DNA of 64,000 nucleotides from Schistocerca nitens (GCF_023898315.1 NC_064614.1:69452501-69516500); one strand, 5' to 3'; shown: positions 45,261 to 56,623, counted from the first letter of the stretch. Numbers and translations are program-made. Notes: a model not told the origin generated them from the letters alone.

Positions 45261-45655
45261 GGACAAGAAGCCTAATATTCATAAAAGTATTCCTCAGAAG
45301 CAAAGGTTCTTCCAAAAAAATTTAGATGTTCTTCGAAATGAGGACAGTGATGTTCCAAATCCACCTCGATACCACTTGTGACAGGTAACCAAAGTTTGTC
45401 ATGTGAACCTCATAAATCATCATTTCTTGAGGATGCATTTTCAATTTCGGCATCTGACGTTGAACAGGAAGGTCATGAACGTCTACGTCCATACCAAGTA
45501 TTTGACCTAACCGAGTCTCATTCTGTCGTAGAAATGATAATATTTCAGGCTTTGTGTTTTCAGTTTCACTGATAGTCAAATACTTCGTTTAGTAACAGGG
45601 ATCTATTAGAGTTGCAATCAATAAATGCGGAGTATTTCTTGCGTAAGAAAATCTC

Positions 45656-46450
45656 AAAATGGTTCAAATGGCTCTGAGCACTATGGGACTTAACAGCTGA
45701 GATCATCAGTCCCCTAGAACTTTGTTGTTGTTGTGGTCTTCAGTCCAGAGACTGGTTTGATGCAGCTCTCCATGCTACTCTATCCTGTGCAAGCTTCTTC
45801 ATCTCCCAGTCCCTGCTGCCACCTATATCCTTCTGAATCTGCTTAGTTTATTCATCTCTTGCACTCCCTCTACGATTTTTACCCTCCACTCTGCCCTCCA
45901 ATACTAAATTGGTGATCCCTTGATGCCTCAGAATATGCCCTACCAACCGATCCCTTCATCTAGTCAAGCTGTGCCACAAATTTCTCTTCTCTCCAATTCT
46001 ATTCGATACCTCCATACGGTAAAGCTGCATGGTCTCGGGAAAAATTACGGCTGTAGTTTCCCCTTGCTTTCAGCCGTTCGCAGTACCAGCACAGCAAGGC
46101 CGTTTTGGACAGTGTTACAAGGCCAGATCAGTCAACCATCCAGACAGTTGCCCCAGCAACTACTGAAAACTGAAAAGGCTGCTGCCCCTCTTCAGGAACC
46201 ACACGTTTGTCTGGCCTCTCAACAGATACCCCTCCGTTGTGGCAAGCAAGCCTCCCCACCAACGGTGGGTGGGGGTGGGGGGGTGGGGGGGGCGGAGGGC
46301 TATAACTTAGAAAACTTAGAACTACTTAAACCTGACTAACCTAAGGACATGACACTCATCGATGCCCGAGGCAAGATTTGAACCTGCGACTGTAGTGGTC
46401 GCGCGGTTACAGACTGAAGCGTCTAGAACCGCTCGGCCACTGTGGTCGGC
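45656..46450 (-). mobile_element. tRNA-derived SINE, main type, split by an RTE piece
   Basis: SINE halves at 45656-45723 and 46311-46450. The duplication AAGAAAATCTC (45645-45655) and AAGAGAATCTC (46451-46461) differs at one base. Removal of the insert restores a normal SINE. Confidence 0.88.
45724..46310 (-). mobile_element. short RTE-like LINE derivative retaining both ends
   Basis: The 3' end is at the left (TTGTTGTTGTTGTGGTCTTC, that is, a CAA-repeat tail on the minus strand), then 270 bp of the C-terminal codons (TGGTTTGATGCAGCTCTCCA and following), then an abrupt junction near 46013 to an unrelated stretch (GGTAAAGCTGCATGGTCTCG to CCCCACCAACGGTGG) that I take as the element's 5' region, ending in a G-rich run. 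If correct, the central 2-3 kb is deleted. It belongs to a different RTE subfamily from the long copies. Confidence 0.65.
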
Positions 46451-46879
46451 AAGAGAATCTCCTGTGCGATCTTGCATTTACGGGCGATGGCGGCCGACCG
46501 ACACAACACAGTATATTACAGTGCGCAACTATTTCAGTTTCATTGTTAGGTGTTCACCGGCAGTTCGGCGTTTGCTACAAATCTTCGGCATCGGCCGAAA
46601 CTTCGGAATACTTTCACCGAAGCCTGCCCTCGGATAAACTCGGACATATCGCGCGGCTTCCCCATTCTATACGTGGACATGGCATTAGACGCACAGTGCG
46701 TGTGTCTGACTAGCAGTCGTTCCTCTCCGGGTGACGCTGCTATTCCATGGAGGGGTTTATATCGATAGTAGGTTGGTGGTCGTAATGTTCCGGTTGATTA
46801 ATGTATAAGAGAGAGCATGAAGGCTCTAATCATGCCAGTTATAGGTGTAATACGTAAGGAAATAAGTACAAAGAAGTGC

Positions 46880-47250
46880 ACGACTGCGGCCGTTCTCCGT
46901 CACCGACCTTCAGGTTACGGTTGCTCGTGTGGCAGTCGTGGGTTCCCAGCGCCTTGGCGATTGCGCTTGGATTCCTGGGACGGCAGCGATCAGCGCAGCG
47001 TCAGCAGCAGCAGCAGCAGCGACAATCACCTCCCACAGCCGGCAAACTGGCGGAGAGCACGCGATCGTAAGGCGCGCGGCCGCTATCAGTCAGCTGCGGC
47101 TGTCTCACCTACCAACTGCCACCTGCCAGCAGCTGGCGTGAAAGGTCAAGGCGCGCACTGCGCAGCCCCGAGGACTGCGATAGCTGAAGCCGACAAAACA
47201 CAGCTGATCTCAATTGTTCCATTTTCCTGCTGTTGTCGCCCTTGTTACAG
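46880..47250. other. GC-rich, CpG-rich block with a CAG run
   Basis: High CpG density and a (CAG)-type run at about 47001-47022. The plus frames are open because of base composition and have no recognisable protein. It could be a promoter island with a 5' exon of a host gene, but no neighbouring exon is recognisable. Confidence 0.4.
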
Positions 47251-47252
47251 AT

Positions 47253-47660
47253 CGAACGGCGGGGCACAGTGGTCTCGCACTAGAGAGCACGGCGTTTCAA
47301 ATCTCCGTCCGACCATTCAAATTTAGTCTTCGTTGATCCATTATGGATCGTGGGACGACGGCTGGCATGGACTTATTCATGCAATAATTTACGAACAGCC
47401 GTATGTATTGTAGAAATTTATTTTATTTTATGAACTTCTATGTGCTTTTACGACTATGACGACTGTGGCCTGAAGATGGAATCAATGTAATGACGAAACT
47501 GGTAGCACATAGAAGTTCATAAAATAAAATAAATTTCTACAATACGTAAGGCTGTTGGTAAATTATTGGATCAAGAAATTCAAATTTAGGTTTTCCTTAT
47601 TTTCCTAAATCACTTACGACAACCTTGTCTCTTGTCTACTACTGCCTGTATTCGCAACAC
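47253..47660 (+). mobile_element. tRNA-derived SINE, split by a hairpin element
   Basis: The head GGGGCACAGTGGTCTCGCAC and GTTTCAAATCTCCGTCCG (box-B region) is followed by the body CAAATTTAGGTTTTCC... after removal of the 251-bp insert. The same body piece recurs at 54120-54192. Confidence 0.7.
47327..47577. mobile_element. 251-bp hairpin (foldback) element, possibly Penelope-derived
   Basis: A perfect 12-bp duplication ATTCAAATTTAG at 47315-47326 and 47578-47589 bounds it. Within it, 47383-47446 and 47504-47567 are inverted copies with 3 mismatches in 64 bases (the inner 42 perfect) around a 57-base loop. The loop carries GGCCTGAAGATGG and GACGAAACTGGT, wording like the 3' non-coding end of Penelope-like elements. 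It has no coding capacity. Confidence 0.85.
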
Positions 47661-47914
47661 ATTTCACATAAGCTGTCCACATACAGGATCTTTCCGTAAG
47701 AATGTGCAAAAATTTGACCGAACATAGAGGATGCCCACTGAACATTTTAAGTTTGGGAACCTGGGGTCGGAGAAGTCAGCTCAAGGAGACAATAGGAATA
47801 AAAACACATTACCCTGTACATTTTTTATTTACATTAGTTACACTTAAATGCAAATACTCTCATTGTCGCAATGAATTTCTACTGTATCTTACAAAATGTA
47901 CTGAACCTACCGGC
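47661..47914. other. unassigned DNA
   Basis: Probably the outer part of the Tc1-like element that follows, but I cannot see its end. Confidence 0.35.
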
Positions 47915-48540
47915 TATCAGCCTCAATGCAACCTGACATGGGCGAAAATAGTTCTGACGCAGTCTGGTGTGTTTCGAATCACATCACAGGCAGCTACAAT
48001 TCTGACAACTAATTCCCTATCCGTATCCACTGTGGTCTCATGCACAACTGACTATACATACCACCATAGGAAATAATGGAGGGGATTCAGGCCAGGTGAC
48101 TTCGCAGGCCATGGAATGGGATCTTCCCTTCCAATCCAGCGACCATGAAATTCAGCGCTGAGATGGTTGCAGACATCCACGCTGAACAGAGGCGGTGCAC
48201 CGTCATATTGTATCCACATCCTCTCACGAACAGCCAACGGAACATTGGCTCTGGCTCTGAGTACTATGGGACTTAACATCTATGGTCATCAGTCTCCTAG
48301 AACTTAGAACTACTTAAACCTAACTAACCTAAGGATATCACACAACACCCAGTCATCACGAGGCAGGGAAAATCCCTGACCCCGCCGGGAATCGAACCCG
48401 GGAACCCGGGCGCGGGAAGCGAGAACGCTACCACACGCAACGGAACATTCTCTAAGAAGTCAGGTAGAACTCGTTGCATGAACCTCTGGTACAGGTCGCC
48501 ATTCAGACCGCCAACTGCATCATGACTTCTTAGAAATTAG
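47915..48540 (-). pseudogene. Tc1-like transposase, C-terminal part, SINE-interrupted
   Basis: Minus strand: DAVGGLNGDLYQRFMQRVLP, DFLENVPL (SINE inserted here), VRERMWIQYDGAPPLFSVDV (second catalytic motif with Asp), GRWIGREDPIPWPAKSPGLN (third motif; SPDLNP changed to SPGLNP, so the Asp is lost), PLHYFLWWYV, a stop, and ETTVDTDRELVVRIVAACDV to the end. The N-terminal DNA-binding part is not found. Confidence 0.82.
48247..48437 (-). mobile_element. tRNA-derived SINE, second head type
   Basis: Body of the main SINE with the alternative head, as at 5788-5993. Perfect 12-bp duplication CAACGGAACATT at 48235-48246 and 48438-48449, placed within the transposase codons. Confidence 0.94.
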
Positions 48541-49669
48541 GTTCGTCCTCCTTTTTCCCTTGTAGGAAATAAAGAATGTACATAAAAATAAACAGCACAA
48601 TATGTGTAAACTTGTACGCATGTTAGTTGTAAATGAACTGGAAAAAATTAACGCTAGACAAAGTGGTAGACAGGATTGCTTCCACATCAAAGATGGCGTT
48701 TCCAGCTACAGGTCCCCTACCTCAAATTGTTCAATGGAGCATTCTCTATGCCCTGTTTCATTTTTTACGGAAAATTCTGCGCTGAATATACCTGCAAAAT
48801 CATTTTATTGTAAAGCAGTCAAAAGTTTGCTGCTGTTTCACGCCGGGGCCTTGCCATTCTTTGCAGAATCGGCGGTTTACTGGTATAATTCTATTGATTT
48901 CTCTACTTTTATCGCAAATCAAATATAGGTAATGAGCACTCAGTCTATACCTAATTGCGGAAGAAAATCCCTTTGCTCGTCACAACCTAAATTTTCGCGT
49001 AAGTAATATTGGTTCCGCTGAAAAATAACAGACACTTCCGGCTGCTGTATGAAATTCCCTGAAATTGTAGGTCTCTTTCCACATCGACGTTTCTGCTTAT
49101 AGACGTTTCATTAGCTTTATTCGTGTCATTCTTTTTATATTTGGCTCCTTTCTTTTAGAACTTATCATCAGTGTTACTAAAATTTATTCGGAGCCATAAC
49201 TACATTTCATTCGCTGTGAAATGGTAGATATTGTGGGAGGACAGCTTCCATGCGTCAGTCACGCAAACACTAATATGAGAGCGCTGCTCAACCTCCGTTT
49301 CGAGACTCACATTGAAAAGGATTGTGATGCAGTTTAAGTGTCATTGTCATTGTGCGAGGTCATAATACCTCGATACAAATAAACTGTTCGATGGAATTAC
49401 CATGCATTTTAATTTGTATTAATTAATTAAAGCAACGATAATTTACGAAATACATTGCCCTGAACGAGTCTAAGTCCAGATATGGAATATTTGATTAAAA
49501 TGTGATCTTTTTATACGTATATGAACCACTGAAACCGTTTACAGCAGCTCAGGTTGTAACGCCGAAAATGCATATCCTCCTATTTCCATCTATTGTACTA
49601 TAATTCTTTCTCCTTGTTTTGTTACCTCAAGATACGACATTTCTGTGTCTTTATATATTGCAATTGTTT

Positions 49670-49672
<3 letters not shown>
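48541..49672. other. unassigned AT-rich DNA
   Basis: The plus frame at 48602-48928 (108 codons) has no family signature and ordinary AT-rich composition; I do not call it a gene. Nothing else is recognised. Confidence 0.4.

Positions 49673-49717
<45 letters not shown>
49673..49717. repeat. (TA)22 microsatellite
   Basis: Forty-five bases of uninterrupted TA dinucleotide. Confidence 0.97.
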
Positions 49718-49720
<3 letters not shown>

Positions 49721-49799
49721 TTTATGTCGATGTATAATTGGTTTGTTTTGTAAATATTATTTGTATTTTTACGCTGGGTTTTGCCTAGGGAAAACTATG

Positions 49800-51190
49800 C
49801 TGTCGAACGATTACATCTATAGATCGTGTGGAGAACCAAAGTGTTTACGATCTTTGGTAGTGTTAACTCGGCCGCGTGGAGCGCGGGCAGTGTAATCTGG
49901 CTGGGATAGGGCGGTGGAGCAGGTGTGTTGTGTGACGCTCCCGCGAGTAGCCGCGCTTTCAGGGTTTGGCAGCATGTAATTGCGCTCGACTTACTATGAT
50001 AGTTTCTGACACGGTGTCGCGGATGGGAAGCATTAACTGGCGCACATCAAGAGCCCGTTTCGCCTGGTGACCGTGTCGAGTAGGAGGCGCGCCAACATCC
50101 AGCTTCTGCAACAGCGACGGCCGACAATGAGTGACTGTCGCCACCTCCTCGATCGACGGCTTCAAACCTTCAATCAACCAACAAGGAAGACTGGAAGCAC
50201 GTAATGTTTTAGAACTGTTTGGCAGACCTCAGTTTTTAAAATTGTTGCATCACAAAATTACAGCAACTTAGCATGAACCTTTGTTGCTCATTGTCCAAAT
50301 TGCATCACCAAGCAGGGTCCCTTCCTGTTCCGAAATGAACCCGAGTGTCGTTGAAATTCAGACGCCAGCATTAAAGTAATATCATTCCATTTCACTGCTT
50401 TAATTTCAAAGTTCAGTTAAGGTATTCATAGCTGCCTACAGTATTTAGATTACACAAGCACAAATTAAGAGTGCGAGTTTTGTTAGCATATTTTATCTTA
50501 CCTGTGACTGCAGCGCAGCCTGGTACGTACTAAATTTTACTATTCTTAATTGTTCAGAATCATTTAATTCAAGTTCAAAGTTAAATCTCTTATTTCTAAA
50601 TTGCGTAGATTCAAGTAGCTTTTGAAATGATTGTTGAGGAAGCCCAAGACTAACCTTATTTTATTGAATTTCGTAGTGCTTCAGAAACAAAGTTCACTAT
50701 TAATTTCGGCCAATAATTTAGCTTTAAATTTTCCGGTTTTATTAATTCTTTTGCTAAATTAAGTCAGAGTGTAGCGAAATTTATTACTTCTGACAAACAT
50801 TCAGTTTTCACACAACACGTGTCAACCTTCCGTTGCCACGTAGTTAGTGCTAATTATATGTGCATTAATCTTTCATTTTCAGTTATTATAGTAGTTGTCC
50901 ATAGGACTGGCGACCGTAATTTTCCCCAAATCTCAAATATCTAATTACCGCTAGTTAACTGTTAACGTAACGGCCGCTCATTTACTTTCTTTATTAACTT
51001 TACCCCTTTTCAAAATTAATTTCTACCAGTTTCATCTGCATTTTTCCTTTCATTTAGATGTAACTCTTTCCTCCCTCTTTACCGACAGATAAACTTCGGT
51101 GACGATTGCTTTTCCCAAATTTCCATTAGGTACACGCGGTTTAATTTTTCACTGTCATTAAGGTCGATAAGTGAGGGGGAGGTTACAAGG
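49800..51190 (+). mobile_element. long LTR-like repeat candidate (fossil)
   Basis: A GC-rich leading part (about 49830-50160) is followed by about 1 kb of T-rich DNA ending GGGGGAGGTTACA, with possible TG...CA bounds. Composition and length resemble a long LTR, but there is no coding neighbour and I see no target duplication, so both family and limits are uncertain. Only one copy is in the window. Confidence 0.3.
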
Positions 51191-53909
51191 TTACAAACAT
51201 CGTTCCTGTCTGGAAACGTGTAATGCAAATATCGAGTTCATAAAGATCGTTCATTTGGTTAGATTTCTGAAACTAGATCTCGGAACCGTACTGTCTTCCC
51301 TCTGAACGTTCATACTATTCTCCCAGAACTACATACTTCTGAACCATGACTTAAATCCCACGACTACAACATCCTCTGAGGAGCAATGATCATCTTTCGG
51401 CCACTGGTGGTGAACTCCAATTATATGTAAAGCGTACCTTAAACACATCACAAACCACTGCACTGTGGTACGAGCTAGCGCTACGTTAGTCGATGCAGCA
51501 GACACTTAAAAGCAGATTATAAACATGAGCCTCACAAGACCTCGTGCCACCATTAGCATTATTTTCCGACTATTAGTTATTTATCTCCAAATACTCATTA
51601 TGTGACCGTGTACCATTTGCGTAATTTTGAGCAAAAGGTTTATGGTCACTCTGTATAAGAGTAACGACAATGTCTATACCTGATGATAGATTTTCAGCCA
51701 CAACAAAGTTGGTATGTTGTACGAATTTTTCTGTTACAATGAAATACCAAAATCGAAACGATCATACACGTGCCGGATATCATCTGAGGATGTACCATTA
51801 CAAACTACTTCCACGTGCTGTCCCATTCGAGCGAGTTATCAGTAATGCAGACAGCAGTGTCGTCATGTCCCCTAGCCGGTACAGTATTAGTGAACTACAA
51901 ATCTGATCCCTTCCATCCGCGGGAGGACTTGGGATTGTGTCCACACGACCTCCACATCTCTGTTGACACTTGAGGCTTCTGTGCGTGGCTGGGTGTGGGC
52001 ATGACGTGTTTCCCGGTAGTCAGCTGGGTTAGTGACAGCTGTCAGAAAACTTGCGTACTTCACAAGGACGGTTGCACTGTAAGGAGGTAAACCAGAGCAT
52101 GCAGACCAAGTGATTGACAGGTGCGAGAGTGGTTACGGCCGCTCTACTTGCACAATGAGAGATTGGGTGTTGGTAGACTTTCTGGGATGTTATAGGGAGT
52201 ATAGGGAGACGGAGACCACCGAAGTGTCAAAATTGCAATGTAGATATTTTGAATCCCACTTAGAGATACACATACCCACTCGATTACATTTAAAATTTTT
52301 AACTGTAGACGACTGAGTTTAAGTATACAATTTTTGGTAATTTAATAGAAAATCAGATATACGTATATGTGTCTGCATTGTGTCGGCTACTCCCCTGATT
52401 TATGCTAATAATACCATCCAATGTTATTATTAGCAAAAATCATTTATTAGCTTTTAGGTGTATTGCTGTAGAAATGAGCCCTAATGACCATCTACCATAT
52501 GATACTGTATAAAACCAATGCCCGGACAACTGTATCAAGAAAGCACAGATTTATTATTTATTTAGTGGTGGGTATGAATTGGTTTACGTGCTGTATGGCA
52601 ATTAAGATTGCTGAATTTTCAATTTGTAATTAGTATATTTTATTAGCATGCAGAGTGAAGCATCAGAATTATATGGCTATTAGCCGAAGGAGAGGAGATG
52701 CCGTACTGAACATGTATTGTGAAAACGGTATATATCAGTTATCTGATTTTTAGGGAGGAGATTGTTTCCGAAGCGTAGAAGCGGTGGGACTGGGAAGGGG
52801 AACAAGAATCTGTGACTCTCTAGGCAGCAACTTGGCCGTACGTAAACTTTCAGCTTCGTTGACCAGAAATCGTACATTAAGATTTTGTAGATGTAGGCCA
52901 CTTCTACTAAGGCTTACCGAGCAAAATCGCCACAATGTTAACTTTGTAGCCGTGATTTGTGGACTGTAACATTTTGTGTATAGCAAAGAAAGACTAGAAA
53001 TTTCCTACAAAGTCGCAAATTTTATCGCTGATAGTTGCTGTAGGACTTTTAGATCGTGTTTAGAGCGTCGACGTGTCCTAGCTTCTAGAAAACGGTGCAA
53101 CTATGAAATAAATGCTGCGTTACATGCGACTGGACTTAGTGAAATCCAGTATTCATTCCACCATTGATCACTCATAAATTAGGTGCATAAATAGACTTAC
53201 GTGAAACAAATAGAGCACCGAGTCAACTTGAGCACAGCTATTGTCGCGCACTTTTATAAAAGGAGAACCTCTCATATCGCTTAGGAAGTTATTTCAGCTT
53301 GCATGCTCATTAGTTATAGTCTGTCGTCAAACACCAAACGGAGGCATATTTCACTTCGTGGACCTCATATTGTTCCAACCACCAATAACAAACTATTAGT
53401 AGAGCTAGAGTTAATAGATCAACTAAACATGCACTGAGACAAAGTACAATGTAGGTCCCGCGTGATCAACAAATAAAGGTTCTAAACGCATAAGTACTTT
53501 GATAATGACTGCAACGTAAGTTTTTGAAAGACTCAGCAGCCAACCTCAGTTTTTTATGGAGTAGGATCTTATCGAGTTTTCATGTGGAATAAGTTCATTG
53601 TCATTTCCACATACATGCAAAAAATATGTGTGTATTGGCCTCGAGAATGGAAGTGTGCGCAATGTTGTGCCGAGGCACTGCAGTTGACAGGAAAGAAACT
53701 GTGATGTTGCTTAATGCCTAAGGTGGGATCAGTCTTGAAAACAGTTATATGTTTGAAAATACTAGAAAACAATGAGTACTCGACAATTACATCTACTCAA
53801 GGTGACTGACGGTACTACGTCGTTTACAATCTGCACTCTTAATAAACAAAAACCATTGGGAAGTTCGCTCTTTCACTTTTGATGGTAACAGGTAATTTAT
53901 TCTGTTTTT
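51191..53909. other. unassigned AT-rich DNA
   Basis: The longest stretch without a recognised repeat. Open frames are all under 80 codons and carry no motif. It may be the most host-like, single-copy DNA in the window. Confidence 0.45.
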
Positions 53910-53919
53910 GTAAATTAAA

Positions 53920-54387
53920 AAATGGTTCAAACGGATCTTAGCACTATGGGACTTAACATCTGAGGTCATCAGTCCCCTAGAACTTAGAACTACTTAAACC
54001 TAACTAACCTAAGGACATCACACACATCCGCGCTCGAGGCAGGAATGGAACCTGCGACCGTAGCGGTCGCGCGGTTCCAGACTGAAGCGCCTAGAACCGC
54101 TAGGCCACCAGCGGCCGGCTCAAATTTAGGTTTTCCATATTTTCCTAAATCACTTACGACCAATTTATCTCTCGTTTACTACTATCTGTATGGTTCAATT
54201 GGCTCTGAGCACTGTGGGACTTAACATCTGAGGTCATCAGTCACCTAGAACTTTGAACTACTTAAACCCAACTAACCTAAGGACATCACACACATCCATG
54301 CCCGAGGCAGGATTCGAACCTGCGATATTAGCAGCAGCGCGGTTCCAGACTGAAGCGCCTAGAACCATTTGGCCACATCGGACGGCC
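53920..54387 (-). mobile_element. compound SINE: two full SINE units joined by a piece of a third
   Basis: Reading on the minus strand: a SINE (54193-54387), a 73-bp body piece of the SINE seen at 47.58 kb (54120-54192), then a second SINE (53920-54119). Neither inner junction shows a target duplication, but the outer edges do: GTAAATTAAA at 53910-53919 and again at 54388-54397. This is best explained by one insertion of a compound unit, or by a second insertion at the first one's tail. Confidence 0.75.
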
Positions 54388-54397
54388 GTAAATTAAA

Positions 54398-56412
54398 TAC
54401 CTGCAACGTAGCATTGTGCGCGTAGACACTAATTATTTCGCAGAAGAAATATAAACATGTACCACATGTTTCAAAAGGTATAGTGCAAAAAACGCTGATA
54501 TAGATGGAAGGTGTACATCATCATCAGTTTGAAGTGTTACCCCCATGGCCATGGAAACGAACAGCTTCCGAATGCCAACTTGAGGGATTTCTTGCCTCTT
54601 ATGAAACACATGGTGAGTCAGTACATAATGATCGCTGGATGGAGACTGGTATGAAAGCTAAGAAGTAACCGTTTTGCCTAATTTTACCGGGCTCTCTACG
54701 AGAAAGTTGTAGCTCGACTCCGACGAGTTCAGTTCAATGTTCGTAAATTACAAATCATAACCTCGGATCAAAATAGTCTTATATTTAATACTGAAACAAA
54801 ATGGGTTGGCACCTACTATGCAACGAAACACTGTCACAGTTAGGAAAACAAATTAGGAATACTAGGGATATATTTATTATTGTAGTGCGCCTAGCAGAAG
54901 CAGTTGTAGGACAATAGTTTGGTACTGAGATTCACATCAAACCTGAATTTAATAAGTCATTAATTTCTTTAATATATTAACGTTTAGCATATTGAAACGA
55001 CAGGGAAAAGGTACATTACCCACAAAATGAACGTAAAGTTTCGCATTATCGATTGCGAAATAGCTCTAACGAAAGGAGCACAAAGTGCGTAAAATACTGA
55101 AATACACAACTTTCTAGATGCTGATTTTAGTCATTACTTTTCCGCCAACACTGTTGGAGATACATGGAAGACTGCTTTGGAATTGTTAGAGGCTTTTTTA
55201 ATCTGTGTATCTAGCAAATGCAAACTAAAAGAGACCACGAAGTAATGCAATTAATCTGGCAGCTCAAGTTGCAAAGCAAATACTGCCAATTTTGAGGTGT
55301 TCCGAAAGTGGACAACGCTCATGTGATAAGCGGGACTTATTAAGAAACACCAGGAAATTTGCGCCAGAGTGCGCTAGTCAGTAGAGGAGATAGAGGAAGA
55401 AAACTGCTGCCATCGAAGTCCTCTGGACGATTGCCCCAGATGGGTTCCTCACGTCAAGGCTCTCTAAATTCTCCTCCTCTAAACCTCACTCTCAACTTTT
55501 TACAAAACTCTGCATGGTCATTGCCACGGTGACCACCGAGAATTTTGCTTTACTCACATGAACACAGGAGAATCCTGCAGGAATGTCCCATTCTTGGCTT
55601 ACAATATGCATCTTAACGTGCAAGAGTTTATTCTTCTCATTCGTCGAGCTCTTCGCGCCAAACCACGGTGACAGACAAGACTCAGTTCTGTCGGAGACAA
55701 GATTTCGAGGAAAGGCAGTGATCTTTCTCATAGTGGGCGATAACGCCGTGTCGGCTCCCTGTTAAGATCTGCGAACGGTGAGGTGCATTTGACACGTAAA
55801 GTTTGACTCTGGGACATGCAGTGGCTTCGCGGAAACTGCCTTCAAAGGCGAAAGCCGCATTCACAGCCGAGACGAGGAGCGAGTCTTATCGCAACCGCTT
55901 CTGCAAACTGCAGTGCCTGGGATCGTTTTCCTTGGCCAGAGCCTCTGTGACTGACCTACGTGCTCCAGCTATACTACAGGACGGACACCTGCCCCGCCCG
56001 TTTCTCAACACCATCATCTGCAGTCTTCGTTCAGAGATACCATGCCTTTTTATCTCCTTAAACACACCCAAGATGTCAGCAAAGAGATAATAAATACCTC
56101 TGAATAAAATGTGACGCTCACATCGCATCTTTCCATCTCTTCCCAGGTACACTCTATCGATGAACGGGCAGTCCAGTACCTTCCTTAAATTGTGAATTGC
56201 GGTGTGGAATGTTGCATTATCCTGCTTGTCGTGACGGGTGAGCCAACAGAGTTTTCCATTCTGGCCATTTATAGCGACCATTCAGCCCCCGAGCAGCAGT
56301 TATCAAATCACAGCTGTTGTCAGATCTAATAACTATCCACAGTATGGTTATGGAATTGGAGGAGTATTGGTCTCTAGAATCACTGCTTCCTATGACTTTT
56401 CATCTTGTTCTC
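54398..56412. other. unassigned DNA with one moderately long antisense frame
   Basis: No recognised repeat or gene. The minus-strand frame at 55886-56281 is the longest non-transposon frame here and is entered separately. About 55400-56250 is less AT-rich than its surroundings. Confidence 0.4.
55886..56281 (-). other. unrecognised 131-codon open frame
   Basis: It starts MVAINGQNGKLCWLTRHDKQ and ends near RCPSCSIAGARRSVTEALAK. Two Cys in RCPSC are not enough for a zinc-finger call. Adjacent frames in the same direction (55682-55864 and 55492-55731) are also open, so a decayed longer coding region is possible. I do not recognise the family. Confidence 0.25.
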
Positions 56413-56424
56413 TACATTATTGTC

Positions 56425-56623
56425 GCCGGCCGCGGTGGCCGTGCGGTTCTGGCGCTGCAGTCCGGAACCGCGGGACTGCTACGGTCGCAGGTTCGAATCC
56501 TGCCTCGGGCATGGGTGTGTGTGATGTCCTTAGGTTAGTTGGGTTTAAGTAGTTCTAAGTTCTAGGGGACTTATGACCTAAGATGTTGAGTCCCATAGTG
56601 CTCAGAGCCATTTGAACCATTTT
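56425..56623 (+). mobile_element. tRNA-derived SINE, main type
   Basis: Head GCCGGCCGCGGTGGCCGTGC at the left. Perfect 12-bp duplication TACATTATTGTC at 56413-56424 and 56624-56635. Confidence 0.94.

Larger units (their letters stand above)
44070..46625 (-). mobile_element. hAT-superfamily DNA transposon, broken, holding other elements
   Basis: Near both edges are related GGCCGAAG-rich stretches (left CTTCGGCCGAAGCCGAAGG at about 44130; right TCTTCGGCATCGGCCGAAAC at about 46580), the expected signature of subterminal repeats. The minus strand between carries a hAT C-terminal domain at 45080-45260. A mariner derivative (44217-44878) and a SINE with an RTE inside it (45656-46450) are inserted. 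I could not define the 8-bp target duplication, so the boundaries are approximate. Confidence 0.7.
43304..46806 (-). mobile_element. Tc1-like DNA transposon split by a hAT element
   Basis: The ends are inverted repeats: left CTGATCAACAAGAACATTAT, right (reverse-complemented) TTAATCAACCGGAACATTAC, followed by a common CACCAACCTACTA-type stretch. The left part (43304-44069) holds the C-terminal transposase half and the right part (46626-46806) the N-terminal end. Everything between is a later insertion; a segment of the transposase coding DNA that should lie at the junction is also missing. Confidence 0.85.

Noticed and set aside
46260-46300. G-rich run as a telomere-like or switch-like repeat
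   Set aside because: It is the G-rich terminus of the RTE derivative and has no regular telomeric unit.
49593-49895. Open frame with a YIYIYIYI tract
   Set aside because: The tract is the TA microsatellite translated; flanking codons match nothing.
52740-52969. Possible Tc1 transposase scrap (LTRNRTLRFCRCRPLLLRL)
   Set aside because: Only a loose likeness to the RRPLLT...HRxxRLxF region; no catalytic motif or inverted ends nearby.
53920-54387. CRISPR-like direct repeats
   Set aside because: Repeats are about 200 bp SINEs with a single spacer-like piece; the genome is clearly eukaryotic.
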